Part shown: one piece after another, positions 8,814 to 16,666 of the stretch
How the letters are laid out: the number at the start of each line of letters is the position of its first letter
Position numbering within the stretch: position 1 is the stretch's first letter
Origin: Comamonadaceae bacterium
GTDB lineage: Bacteria > Pseudomonadota > Gammaproteobacteria > Burkholderiales > Burkholderiaceae_C
DNA: 32,371 nucleotides
Direction: 5' to 3'
Assembly: GCA_011391745.1 (NCBI GenBank)
Contig: JAABPX010000042.1
Span: 1-32,371 of the forward strand
Translations under genes and position numbers: made by a program
Notes under the pieces: model-generated
Databases searched by the model: none
What the model saw: only the letters and a program-made list of their open reading frames with translations
Told to the model about the DNA's origin: nothing

Positions 8814-10235
8814 TTACTTGTGCGCGATGTCGAGCTTGTCGACCGTGTCGAATTCAAACTTGATCTCTTTCCAGGTTTCCATGGCGATCTTGAGTTCGGG
8901 CGAGTGCTTGGCGGCATCACTGAGCACCGCCTTGCCTTCTTTTTCAACCGCCACACCTTCGTTGCGCGCTTTGACGCAGGCTTCCAAGGCCACGCGGTTG
9001 GCGGCAGCGCCCGCAGCGTTACCCCAGGGGTGGCCCAAGGTGCCACCACCGAACTGCAAGACCGAGTCGTCACCAAAAATGTTGACCAATGCGGGCATGT
9101 GCCAGACGTGGATACCACCCGAGGCCACGGGCAAGACGCCGGGCATGGAGCCGAAGTCTTGGTCAAAGAAGATGCCACGGCTGCGGTCTTCTTTGATGAA
9201 TTCGTCACGCATGATGTCGATCCAGCCCAAGGTGGAGGCGCGGTCGCCTTCGAGCTTGCCCACCACGGTGCCGGAGTGCAGGTGATCACCCCCCGACAGG
9301 CGCAGCACCTTGGTCAGCACACGGAAGTGAATGCCATGGTGCGGGTTGCGGTCGAGCACGGCGTGCATGGCGCGGTGGATGTGCAGCAACATGCCGTTGT
9401 CGCGGCACCAGTTGGCCAAGCCGGTGTTGGCGGTCAGGCCCCCGGTGAGGTAGTCGTGCATGATGATCGGCGAGCCGATTTCTTTGGCGTACTCGGCGCG
9501 CTTGTACATCTCTTCCGGGGTGGGCGCGGTCACGTTGAGGTAGTGGCCTTTGCGCTCACCGGTTTCGCGCTCGGCTTTTTCAATGGCCTCTTGCACAAAA
9601 TCAAAGCGCTGACGCCACCGCATGAAGGGCTGGCTGTTGACGTTCTCGTCGTCTTTGGTGAAGTCCAAACCACCGCGCAGGCATTCGTACACAGCGCGGC
9701 CGTAGTTCTTACCCGACAGACCCAGCTTGGGCTTGATGGTGCAACCCAAGAGGGGGCGACCGTATTTGTTCATGATGTCGCGCTCGACCTGGATACCGTG
9801 GGGTGGGCCGCCGCAGGTCTTGACGTAGGCGATGGGGAAGCGGATGTCTTCCAGGCGCAGAGCGCGCAGAGCCTTGAAGCCGAACACGTTGCCGACCAAG
9901 GAGGTCAACACGTTGACGACCGAGCCCTCTTCGAACAGGTCGATGGGGTAGGCCACGAAGGCGTAAAAACAGGTGTCGTCACCGGGCACGTCTTCGATGG
10001 CGTAGGCGCGGCCTTTGTAGTAGTCCAAGTCGGTCAGCAAATCGGTCCACACGGTGGTCCAAGTGCCGGTCGACGATTCGGCGGCCACGGCGGCGGCGAC
10101 TTCTTCGCGGTCCACACCGGCTTGGGGTGTGATCTTGAAACAGGCCAGGATGTCGGTGTCCTTGGGCGTGTAGTGAGGCTCCCAGTAAGTGCTGCGGTAT
10201 TCCTTGACACCGGCGTTGTAGGTTTTGGTGGCCAT
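8814..10235 (-). CDS. cbbL: RuBisCO large subunit, form IA
   Basis: This 473-residue subunit carries the carboxylase active site that fixes CO2 onto ribulose-1,5-bisphosphate. Visible catalytic elements include TIKPKLGL (lysines about 168-170), [11 protein letters not shown] with the lysine carbamylated in the family (about residue 194), HIHRAMHA, and the phosphate loop [14 protein letters not shown]. The N-terminus ([17 protein letters not shown]) and overall sequence are those of form IA (green-like proteobacterial) rather than the red-like form IC. GAGGAG lies just before the ATG at 10235. It is the first gene of cbbLSQO plus the 105-residue unknown gene, divergent from cbbR copy 2. Confidence 0.98.
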   Translation of the reverse strand: MATKTYNAGVKEYRSTYWEPHYTPKDTDILACFKITPQAGVDREEVAAAVAAESSTGTWTTVWTDLLTDLDYYKGRAYAIEDVPGDDTCFYAFVAYPIDLFEEGSVVNVLTSLVGNVFGFKALRALRLEDIRFPIAYVKTCGGPPHGIQVERDIMNKYGRPLLGCTIKPKLGLSGKNYGRAVYECLRGGLDFTKDDENVNSQPFMRWRQRFDFVQEAIEKAERETGERKGHYLNVTAPTPEEMYKRAEYAKEIGSPIIMHDYLTGGLTANTGLANWCRDNGMLLHIHRAMHAVLDRNPHHGIHFRVLTKVLRLSGGDHLHSGTVVGKLEGDRASTLGWIDIMRDEFIKEDRSRGIFFDQDFGSMPGVLPVASGGIHVWHMPALVNIFGDDSVLQFGGGTLGHPWGNAAGAAANRVALEACVKARNEGVAVEKEGKAVLSDAAKHSPELKIAMETWKEIKFEFDTVDKLDIAHK

Positions 10236-10357
10236 GCGTTGTGCTCCTCGGTTGAAAAATGAACAGTTGGAATGAATCGGTGGAGCGGATTCTTGCCCCG
10301 ATCATGATTAAGTAAAAGTAAAATGTTTAGACTGTTATCTTTTATTTTTATAAATGT
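10236..10357. promoter_or_regulatory. Divergent cbbL/cbbR2 control region
   Basis: The half nearest cbbR2 (10306-10357) is very AT-rich, with repeated TAAAA/TTTTA tracts as in other CbbR-controlled promoters. An inverted repeat TTTAT-N4-ATAAA lies at 10341-10354 and ends three bases before the cbbR2 ATG. No Shine-Dalgarno sequence precedes that ATG. I infer that the CbbR operator and the cbbR2 translation start overlap here, giving tight autorepression or a leaderless transcript. Exact promoter boxes cannot be fixed by eye. Confidence 0.5.
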
Positions 10358-11278
10358 ATGAACCTGCGCCACGTCACCCTGCACCAGCTGCGCATTTTTC
10401 AAGCCGTGGCCGAGCACAACAGCTTTGCCCGCGCGGCCGAGGCCTTGCACCTGTCGCCGCCCACGCTGTCGCTACAAGTCAAGCAACTCGCCGACACCGT
10501 CGGTCAACCCTTGTTCGAGCAATTGGGCAAAAAAATCTTCTTGACGGCGGCGGGCAAAACCTTGGCCCAGGCCTGTCAAGACATCGCTCAGCGCATGGAC
10601 TTGCTCAGCGAAGACTTGGCCGCACTGCAAGGCATGGAGCGCGGCAGTTTGAAGTTGGCCATCTTGACCACCGTGAAGTACACCGTGCCCAAACTGTTGG
10701 GCGGCTTTTGTGCGGCGCACCCCGGGATTGACGTGGCCATGGTGGTGGGCAACCGAGAAAACCTCTTGCAGCGATTGGCCAGCAACCAAGACGACCTCTA
10801 CATCATGGGCCAGCCCCCGCAACACATGGACGTGGTGTGCGAGGCCTTCGCCGACAACCCGCTCGTCTTGGTTGCGCCGCCCAGCCACCCCTTGGTGGGC
10901 AAACGCCGCATCGACCCCGCACGCTTGCGCCAAGAACCCTTCATTCTGCGCGAGCCGGGTTCGGGCACGCGCTTGACCATGGAGCGCTTTTTTGCCGAGC
11001 AAGGCTTCAGCGCCGTCAACCGCTTGGAGGTCGGCAGCAACGAAGCGATCAAACAAACCGTGGCCGGCGGCTTGGGCTTGGCGGTGTTGTCGGCCACCAC
11101 CGTGGTCTCGGAATTGGCGCTGGGCGAACTGGTGCGACTCGACGTCAAGGGTTTTCCCCTCATCCGGCGTTGGCAGGTGGTGTACCCAAGAGGCAAACGC
11201 CTGTCCCCCGCCGCGCAGGCCTTTAAACAATGGCTGTTTGACCACCGACCACAACCAAGCGCCACCGCCCAGGTCTGA
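10358..11278 (+). CDS. cbbR: LysR-family regulator CbbR, copy 2
   Basis: This 306-residue LysR-type regulator resembles CbbR: a helix-turn-helix with SFARAAEALHLSPPTLSLQVKQL at the N-terminus, then an effector domain with ILTTVKYTVPKLLGGF and VVGNRENLLQRL. It differs clearly from CbbR copy 1 at 3823 in sequence and length. It is divergent from cbbLSQO, so it most likely controls RuBisCO. The ATG at 10358 has no recognisable ribosome-binding site; the upstream bases are almost all A and T. The stop codon lies in the first unit of a 7-base tandem repeat. Assignment as CbbR rests on position plus resemblance. Confidence 0.9.
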   Translation: MNLRHVTLHQLRIFQAVAEHNSFARAAEALHLSPPTLSLQVKQLADTVGQPLFEQLGKKIFLTAAGKTLAQACQDIAQRMDLLSEDLAALQGMERGSLKLAILTTVKYTVPKLLGGFCAAHPGIDVAMVVGNRENLLQRLASNQDDLYIMGQPPQHMDVVCEAFADNPLVLVAPPSHPLVGKRRIDPARLRQEPFILREPGSGTRLTMERFFAEQGFSAVNRLEVGSNEAIKQTVAGGLGLAVLSATTVVSELALGELVRLDVKGFPLIRRWQVVYPRGKRLSPAAQAFKQWLFDHRPQPSATAQV

Positions 11279-11298
11279 GGTCTGAGGTCTGAGGTCTG
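11272..11298. repeat. Tandem 7-bp repeat GGTCTGA at the end of cbbR2
   Basis: The unit GGTCTGA occurs 3.9 times in a row. The TGA of the first unit is the in-frame stop of cbbR2, so changes in copy number would leave the protein intact but shift the distance to the cytochrome gene 59 bases further on. Its function is unknown; slippage during replication is the likely origin. Confidence 0.9.
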
Positions 11299-11357
11299 CA
11301 ACACGCCCCATTTGTCGGCACAATGGTTGCACCAATAACCCTCACAGGAGCCACACC

Positions 11358-11738
11358 ATGACCCAACGACGTCCCCACGTTCAGGCCTTGTCGTCCCTCC
11401 AAACGCGCCGACGGCGTTGGTTGGCTTTGTCGGCCTTGGTGATCGCTGGTGTGTGGTTCAGCGCACAAGCCTTGGCCCAAGTGCCCGCCATTTACCAAGG
11501 TGCTGACCTCAAACTCGGTGAGCAACTCATCGAGCAAAACAAGTGTTCGCAGTGCCACGCCACCAAGGTCGGCGGTGATGGCAGCGCCATTTACAAGCCC
11601 ATGGGCCGCATCAACAACGCTGGTCTCTTGCGCGGCATGGTCGAGCAGTGCAACAGCATGTTGAACCTGCAAATGTTCCCCGAAGAAGTCACCGCCGTGG
11701 CCGCCGTGCTCAACCGCGATCACTACCAATTCAAGTGA
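11358..11738 (+). CDS. Small secreted monohaem cytochrome c
   Basis: The 126-residue precursor has an N-terminal basic stretch (TRRRRWL) and a hydrophobic segment ending in AQALAQ, a signal peptide for export to the periplasm. The haem-binding motif CSQCH is at residues 63-67. Candidate axial methionines are in KPMGRIN and NLQMFPEE; I cannot decide which is used. An AGGAG lies upstream of the ATG at 11358. It probably shuttles electrons in the periplasm, partner unknown. The next gene, a chromate-transporter remnant, starts with a GTG directly after this stop codon. Nearby rhodanese genes make a link to sulfur oxidation possible but unproven. Confidence 0.88.
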   Translation: MTQRRPHVQALSSLQTRRRRWLALSALVIAGVWFSAQALAQVPAIYQGADLKLGEQLIEQNKCSQCHATKVGGDGSAIYKPMGRINNAGLLRGMVEQCNSMLNLQMFPEEVTAVAAVLNRDHYQFK

Positions 11739-12542
11739 GTGAGCCTCGCGCCAGCGCTTGGTCGGTGCTGGCCGTTTTTGCCCGGCCCCGCCAGCAGCCA
11801 AGTGGGCATGGCCTTGGGCCTGATGCGCGCGGGCATGGTCGTGATCGCGTTCGGTGCGTTCGCGGGCGTGTGGTTGACCCCCACCCCACCCGCCAGCGCC
11901 TTGGGCGATTGGCCGCTGCGCGTCTCGCGCCGCACCGGTGTGTGGGCCTTGGGCTTGTTGGCTTTGGGTTTGGTGTGGGGCCCGGTGTGGGCGCAGCACA
12001 GCGGCGCGGCGCTCGTGACGTTGGCGGACGCTTGTTTTCGCGCGGGCGCTTGGGTGTTCGGCGGCGGGCACGTGGTCTTGCCTTTTCTACAAGCCGAGTT
12101 GGTGGGGCCCAACGGCGCGGACGCCGCCACCTTCATGGCCGGCTACGGCGCGGCGCAAGCGGTGCCCGGCCCGCTGTTCACCTTCGCGGCCTTTGCCGGT
12201 GCGGTGATGCCCGGCGCCGATGGCGCGGCCTTGGGCGGGGCCGGTGCTTTGACCGCGCTGCTGGCGGTGTTTGCCCCCGGCGCCTTGTGGCTGATGGGCG
12301 TGCTGCCGTTTTGGGGCTCGCTGCGGCGACACGCCGCGATCCAACGCGCCTTGATGGGCGCCAACGCCGCCGTGGTGGCTTGGCTCTTGGTCACGCTGAT
12401 CGGCTTGGTGAGCGAACACGGCACCGCTTCGTGGGCGCAAGGGTTGGTGGCGCTCTTGAGCGGTGCGGCTTTGGTGTGGGGCCGCTGGCCCGCGTGGGCG
12501 GTGGTGTTGAGCGCGGGCGCGGTCGGCGCGCTGTTGCTCTGA
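11739..12542 (+). pseudogene. chrA: Chromate transporter (ChrA) remnant, truncated and internally deleted
   Basis: ChrA proteins expel chromate and normally have two homologous halves totalling around 400 residues. This open frame gives 267 residues. It begins abruptly near the family's LPGPASSQVG motif, so the usual first 50-60 residues with the first half's FGGP motif are missing. After GLMRAG the sequence jumps to MVVIAFGAFAGVWL, which belongs near the end of the first half, so a middle block of roughly 100 residues also seems lost. The second half is intact: VFGGGHVVLPFLQ, GYGAAQAVPGPLFTFAAF and several membrane segments. The GTG at 11739 is the first possible start and has no ribosome-binding site of its own. 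A single-domain protein could still be made, but remnant status is more likely. Confidence 0.75.
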
Positions 12543-12642
12543 CACCCGGGTTCAGTGCTTGGCCGGTGCCGTGGCTTTGGCTGCGGCGTCAAAACCGCCT
12601 TTGGCCTTCCACTCTTCCATGCCGCCTTGCAAGATGCGCACG
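12516..12642. repeat. 127-bp direct repeat, left copy
   Basis: This segment matches 16540-16666 with a single mismatch (T at 12534, C at 16558). It contains the last eight codons and stop of chrA and the final 91 bases of the rhodanese gene, which ends in the opposite direction. The two copies flank the 3.9-kb efflux cassette. The arrangement looks like single-crossover integration of a circle, or a duplication by template switching, at the chrA-rhodanese junction. It is far too long for a transposon target-site duplication. Confidence 0.93.
12552..12642 (-). pseudogene. Rhodanese gene fragment (last 30 codons)
   Basis: This is the 3' end of the rhodanese gene present complete at 16576-17040. 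It encodes only the C-terminal ILQGGMEEWKAKGGF region and tail, and lacks the active-site cysteine. It was left behind on the chrA side when the efflux cassette split the chrA-rhodanese junction. It has no start signal and should not yield a functional product. Confidence 0.9.
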
Positions 12643-12647
12643 GATTC

Positions 12648-13364
12648 TCAATCCAATGCTCGACCCTCACCCTTTTCCTCGACGGTCTCACCGTCACGAA
12701 TGTGATAAATCCGCTTGAACGTGGGGATGATCTTTTCGTCGTGCGTCACCACGATGATGGCCGTTTGCGCTTGACGCGCCATGTCATTGAGGATGCGCAC
12801 CACACCCAATGCGCGCTCGCTGTCCAGCGGTGCGGTGGGTTCATCAGCCAAGATCACGGGGGGTCTGTTGGCCAACGCCCTGGCAATGGATACCCGTTGC
12901 TGCTCACCACCCGACAATTGCGCTGGCTCAGCTTTTGCACGATGCGCCACATCCAGCGCTGTCAGTAATTCAAACGCACGCTGTCTGGCCTGCGCATTGG
13001 GCACGCCAGCCAGCATAGAAAGCAAGGCGACGTTGTCCGTCACATCGAGGAACGGAATTAGGTAAGGCGCTTGGAACACAAAACCAATTCGATCACGGCG
13101 CAAAGCCCGCAAATCTGGAATCTTCCATCCGTCGTCATAAATGATCTCGTCCCCCAAGGTCATGCGCCCAGAGGTTGGTTCGATGATCGCGCCCAAACAT
13201 TTAAGCAGCGTGCTTTTTCCCGACCCCGAAGGTCCCACGAGCCCCACCACTTCACCAGGTGCCACTTGCATGTTGATGTTTTTAAGGGCTTCGACCGCTG
13301 TATCCCCATGGCCATAGACCTTGCGTAAGTTTTCGATGTGAATACCACCGGTTTGATTGCTCAT
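12648..13364 (-). CDS. ABC exporter ATPase (MacB/LolD/DevA type)
   Basis: The 238-residue ATPase powers the adjacent permease. Walker A GPSGSGKST lies at residues 44-52, the signature LSGGEQQR at 150-157, Walker B ILADEPTAPLD at about 171-181 and the H-loop VVTHD at about 205-209. The family is the MacB/DevA group, which works with FtsX-like permeases and HlyD-like fusion proteins to export peptides, lipids, siderophores or drugs. Start at 13364 (MSNQTGG) fits the family; the frame itself extends further upstream into the permease gene. The stop lies six bases inside the junction with the 127-bp repeat, so the last residues may have been set by the insertion. It starts eight bases after the permease gene ends. 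Confidence 0.93.
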   Translation of the reverse strand: MSNQTGGIHIENLRKVYGHGDTAVEALKNINMQVAPGEVVGLVGPSGSGKSTLLKCLGAIIEPTSGRMTLGDEIIYDDGWKIPDLRALRRDRIGFVFQAPYLIPFLDVTDNVALLSMLAGVPNAQARQRAFELLTALDVAHRAKAEPAQLSGGEQQRVSIARALANRPPVILADEPTAPLDSERALGVVRILNDMARQAQTAIIVVTHDEKIIPTFKRIYHIRDGETVEEKGEGRALD

Positions 13365-13372
13365 GTCATGGC

Positions 13373-14575
13373 CTAACTGATGGCTTGCGCCGGGTCGACG
13401 CGAAGCGCCACGCGAATCGCCAATGTGCTGGCGAGTGCACAAATCAACAGAGTGGCGGCAAAGCCAACCACTGCATCGCCTGTGAGCAAGAGCACGAATT
13501 TCGGAAACACCGGCGCCCAAAACGTGGCCGACACTTTGCCCACCACAAAGCCAATCACGCCAAGGCCCAAAGCCTGCTGCAAGATCATGGAGGCGATGGT
13601 GATGTTGCGCGTACCAATCAACTTGAGCACGGCAATTTCGCGGATTTTGCCCAACGTCATGGTGTAGATGATGAAGGCCACGATGGCTGCGCTCACCAGT
13701 GCGAGGATCGCCAAAAACATACCGATTTGCTTGGCCGACGTGGCGATCAATTTTTCTATCAAGATGTCCTCCATGTCTGCACGAGTAAAAACATTCAAGT
13801 GTTTCCAACGCCTGATGGGCTCAGCCACGCGTTCACTCTCCCAGCCCTCGGCGACTCGCACCAACACAGCATTGACATTTCGACTGCTGGTTTGCAGGTT
13901 CTGCACGGCATCCAACAAGCCGGGCACGGCGGGGCGATTGAAAGCTGGGTTGGCTGCTGTTCGCGCACGGTCGTTGACGATGGCGTCGTTGTCTTTGAGA
14001 AACTGTGCTTCTTGTGCATCTTTGATGGGTATGAAGATCATGGGATCTCCTCCTGAGGACACCATGCGACGGGTTAACCCCACCACCTCGTAGGTGTGAC
14101 GGCGTACCTCTACTTTGTCACCCAAGGCCAAACCTGTTTTGATGTCAGCAACGGCCTCATAGTGACTGCGCGTGAGATGACGCCCCGCCAACAAATGGCT
14201 AGGCTGGCCTGGCAATCCGGCTGCACCGGGCTCAATACCAACCACCATGGCTCGGGCTTCTTTGCCGCCGAGGGCTTTGACCTGCATGGTGAAGTACGTG
14301 ATGTTGGCTGCCATCGCCACCCCCGGCATGGCCGCCACGCTGCGCACAACATCGTCCTTAAGGCTAGATGCCTCGGCGTAGGGGCCTTGGGTGTCTTTTT
14401 GCACCACCCACAGGTCAGCACCGCTGTTGCTCAGCAACGCTTGTGCATCGTCCACCATGCCTCGATAAACCCCAGCCATGGTGAGCGTCACGCCGATCAG
14501 CAAGCCCAAACCCAAACCCGTCAATACAAATTTGGCCCAGCTGTGCTGAATGTCGCGAACCGCGAGGCTGATCAT
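13373..14575 (-). CDS. ABC exporter permease, FtsX/MacB/DevC type
   Basis: This 400-residue permease has one N-terminal membrane helix (about residues 17-38), a large periplasmic domain, and three C-terminal helices starting near IGMFLAILALVSAAIVAFIIY, the standard layout of FtsX-like permeases. The segment GKIREIAVLKLIGTRNITI is the cytoplasmic coupling region of the family. It overlaps the upstream fusion-protein gene by four bases (ATGA) and is followed by its ATPase. Substrate cannot be told. In cyanobacteria the DevBCA relatives export glycolipids; other members export macrolides or siderophores. Confidence 0.92.
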   Translation of the reverse strand: MISLAVRDIQHSWAKFVLTGLGLGLLIGVTLTMAGVYRGMVDDAQALLSNSGADLWVVQKDTQGPYAEASSLKDDVVRSVAAMPGVAMAANITYFTMQVKALGGKEARAMVVGIEPGAAGLPGQPSHLLAGRHLTRSHYEAVADIKTGLALGDKVEVRRHTYEVVGLTRRMVSSGGDPMIFIPIKDAQEAQFLKDNDAIVNDRARTAANPAFNRPAVPGLLDAVQNLQTSSRNVNAVLVRVAEGWESERVAEPIRRWKHLNVFTRADMEDILIEKLIATSAKQIGMFLAILALVSAAIVAFIIYTMTLGKIREIAVLKLIGTRNITIASMILQQALGLGVIGFVVGKVSATFWAPVFPKFVLLLTGDAVVGFAATLLICALASTLAIRVALRVDPAQAIS

Positions 14576-15777
14576 GGTTGTGCCTTTTTAACCAGTGCGT
14601 CGACAACTTTGAATCGAACACCCTCTGACAGTGGTTTTTCGCTGTACACCACCACCGTGTCATCCAAGGCCAGTCCACTCAACACCTGCACTTGGCCATC
14701 CAAAGTGGTAGCGCCCCATTGCACGGGCATGAATGCCAATGCGCCCTCTTTCAGACGCCACACGCCAGTGCGCCCTTCGTTTGTTTGCACGCTGGCTTGT
14801 GGCAACACCATGGCCTGGGCAATGGGTTTCAGTTGAAGTGTCACCTCCGCCATTTCGCCCAGCGATAGCGAATCCGGCATGCTGTCAAAACCAATGTGAG
14901 CGATGCGCTCTTCCGTCACGGCATCGGCTTGTAACTCCACCCGCTCCACCTTGCCCTCCCATGTCTTGGCGGCTTGTGAACGTAACACGATCTGAGCTGG
15001 CAACCCACTGACCAGACCAGACGAACGCGCTTGATCAACGCGCAACTTCACCCAAAGGCTTTTCGGATCGAACAGCCTGATCACTGGTTGCCCAGCGACC
15101 ACGGTGCTGCCCGATTCAGCATCACGGCTGACCACGATTGCATCGGCAGGTGCAAGCAAGCGGCTGTTTTGTTTTTGTTGCATGGCACCTGCTCGCTCGG
15201 CTTGCAGTCGATTGGTATCTTGCTTGGCCGCTTGTAAATTGGCCTGTGCAGCTCGATACGCTGCATCTGCTGAATGCTGCTCTTGCACACGACTCTCTAG
15301 TGCGGCGGAACTGATGAAGTTTTGCGTGACCAGTGATTGGTATCGCGCCAAATTGGCACTGGCCAATTCTCTTTTGGCCTGGCTGTCTGCCAACTGCGCT
15401 TTCGCTGCCATTTCAACACTACTGGCTTTGGCTAAGGCTGCCTCTTGTGCCTGTATACGTTGGTCCAAATCGATAGGGTCCATCTCGGCCAGTACTTGCC
15501 CGGTTTTGACGGACTGCCCCACATCAACATGCACCTTCAATACGCGACCTGACTGGGTCGGCCCCATCAGCCAACTTTGACGCGCTTCTACACTCCCAAT
15601 GCCAAACACAGCTGGCGTCAAACTTTCGCTTTTAACTTGAGCGACGGTCAGCTTGGTGGGGGCCAGTGGCCCCATCTGAAAGGCGACAAAACCCAAAAGT
15701 GCCACAAAAACTGAACCAGCGGCAATTACTACCAATTGTTGTTTGTTGAGTCGAATCAATTTCATAAGGTAACCCAT
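14572..15777 (-). CDS. Periplasmic membrane-fusion protein (HlyD/DevB type)
   Basis: The 401-residue adaptor links the inner-membrane exporter to an outer-membrane channel. It has a short basic N-terminus, one membrane anchor (QQLVVIAAGSVFVALLGFVA), a lipoyl half-motif (GRVLKVHVDVGQSVKTGQVL), an alanine-rich helical hairpin, the second lipoyl half (LLAPADAIVVSRDAESGSTV) and a beta-barrel region. The start at 15777 lies one base past the tetR stop (TGAAATG), suggesting translational coupling; another ATG at 15765 is possible. Neither has a clear ribosome-binding site. No outer-membrane factor gene is in the cassette, so a TolC-like protein would have to come from elsewhere. Confidence 0.9.
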   Translation of the reverse strand: MGYLMKLIRLNKQQLVVIAAGSVFVALLGFVAFQMGPLAPTKLTVAQVKSESLTPAVFGIGSVEARQSWLMGPTQSGRVLKVHVDVGQSVKTGQVLAEMDPIDLDQRIQAQEAALAKASSVEMAAKAQLADSQAKRELASANLARYQSLVTQNFISSAALESRVQEQHSADAAYRAAQANLQAAKQDTNRLQAERAGAMQQKQNSRLLAPADAIVVSRDAESGSTVVAGQPVIRLFDPKSLWVKLRVDQARSSGLVSGLPAQIVLRSQAAKTWEGKVERVELQADAVTEERIAHIGFDSMPDSLSLGEMAEVTLQLKPIAQAMVLPQASVQTNEGRTGVWRLKEGALAFMPVQWGATTLDGQVQVLSGLALDDTVVVYSEKPLSEGVRFKVVDALVKKAQP

Positions 15778-15778
15778 T

Positions 15779-16399
15779 TCATGTTGTGTATCGCGCACGC
15801 AAACCTGCGTCATAGATCGTGAAGATCGACTCTGCTTTGCTCCGTATGCCCTCAAAACTTCCAGTAATCAAAGCTTGCATCACCAACCCCTGTACTGCGC
15901 CAATCAACATCACGACAGCGGCCTGTGTGTCAACGTTTTGGCTGATGACGCCCTCTTTGCGCGCGGCCATCAGCAACCCCGTCAGCAGTTGACGGTAATC
16001 GGCCATCAGGCGCTGTACTTTTGTTTTTAATGGCGTTGGTTTGGCATGCTGCAGCTCTTGAAAAATAAGTCGTGGCACACCCGGGTAAGACGACACGAAT
16101 TGAATGTGAGACAAAAAAACTTGCTTCAAAGCTAGCAATGGTTTCGCATCTTGCGCTTTTGCAACCCGATTTAATTCATCCATCAAAGATTGATGAGCCC
16201 AGTCGATGACGGCAAGCCAAATGGCCTCTTTGCTGGCGAAGTGCTTAAAGATACCGCCTTGTGTGATGCCAATCACCTCCGCCAAATCACCGGTTGTGAT
16301 ATCCGCAGGGCTTCTCTGCGCAGCCAATTCCAATGCTGCCTGAACCAACGCGGCTTGGCGATCTTCGGTTTTGAGTTTGGTTCGTACAGGTGTGGACAT
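15779..16399 (-). CDS. TetR-family repressor of the efflux cassette
   Basis: This 206-residue regulator has an N-terminal TetR helix-turn-helix (ITTGDLAEVIGITQGGIFKHFASKEAIW) and a helical ligand-binding C-terminal domain. I use the ATG at 16399; an in-frame TTG at 16420 falls within the operator. It is the first gene of a tetR-hlyD-permease-ATPase operon. A 26-bp palindrome lies five bases upstream of the ATG and should be its own operator, so the cassette is probably repressed by TetR until a ligand, perhaps the export substrate, binds. Base composition is visibly lower in GC than the surrounding genes, which supports horizontal origin. Confidence 0.92.
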   Translation of the reverse strand: MSTPVRTKLKTEDRQAALVQAALELAAQRSPADITTGDLAEVIGITQGGIFKHFASKEAIWLAVIDWAHQSLMDELNRVAKAQDAKPLLALKQVFLSHIQFVSSYPGVPRLIFQELQHAKPTPLKTKVQRLMADYRQLLTGLLMAARKEGVISQNVDTQAAVVMLIGAVQGLVMQALITGSFEGIRSKAESIFTIYDAGLRARYTT

Positions 16400-16403
16400 G
16401 GCA

Positions 16404-16429
16404 GTAAAGTAATTGATCAATCACTTTAC
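16404..16429. promoter_or_regulatory. 26-bp palindromic operator upstream of tetR
   Basis: The half-site GTAAAGT at 16404-16410 mirrors ACTTTAC at 16423-16429, and the centre ATTGATCAAT (16412-16421) is a perfect palindrome. Only one symmetric pair in the 26 bases fails to match. The size and the position against the tetR start are typical of TetR autoregulation sites. Two more GTAAAG half-sites occur on the minus strand between 16440 and 16510, of unknown meaning. Confidence 0.8.
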
Positions 16430-16539
16430 CACATTGACCCGCACAGCGATGCTTGGCTTTACGTGGAGGCTTCTATGTCACCACCGCTCCATCTACTTTA
16501 CGGGTTGGTCTCAAAACCCACAATCACGCGGTTCATATT

Positions 16540-16666
16540 GGCGCGGTCGGCGCGCTGCTGCTCTGACACCCGGGTTCAGTGCTTGGCCGGTGCCGTGGCT
16601 TTGGCTGCGGCGTCAAAACCGCCTTTGGCCTTCCACTCTTCCATGCCGCCTTGCAAGATGCGCACG
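16540..16666. repeat. 127-bp direct repeat, right copy
   Basis: This is the partner of 12516-12642. It starts with an isolated copy of the last eight chrA codons plus stop (16540-16566) and runs into the 3' end of the intact rhodanese gene. The chrA tail here has no chrA body next to it, because the body lies 4 kb away beyond the inserted cassette. The two copies differ at one base. Confidence 0.93.

Noticed and set aside
4770..11278. Carboxysome genes accompanying form IA RuBisCO
   Set aside because: No shell protein, CsoS2 or carbonic anhydrase genes appear near cbbLS; cbbQO and the neighbours fit the non-carboxysomal IAq type.
12516..16666. Efflux cassette as a transposon with target-site duplications
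   Set aside because: The repeats are 127 bases long and derive from host gene ends, and there is no transposase gene and no terminal inverted repeats.
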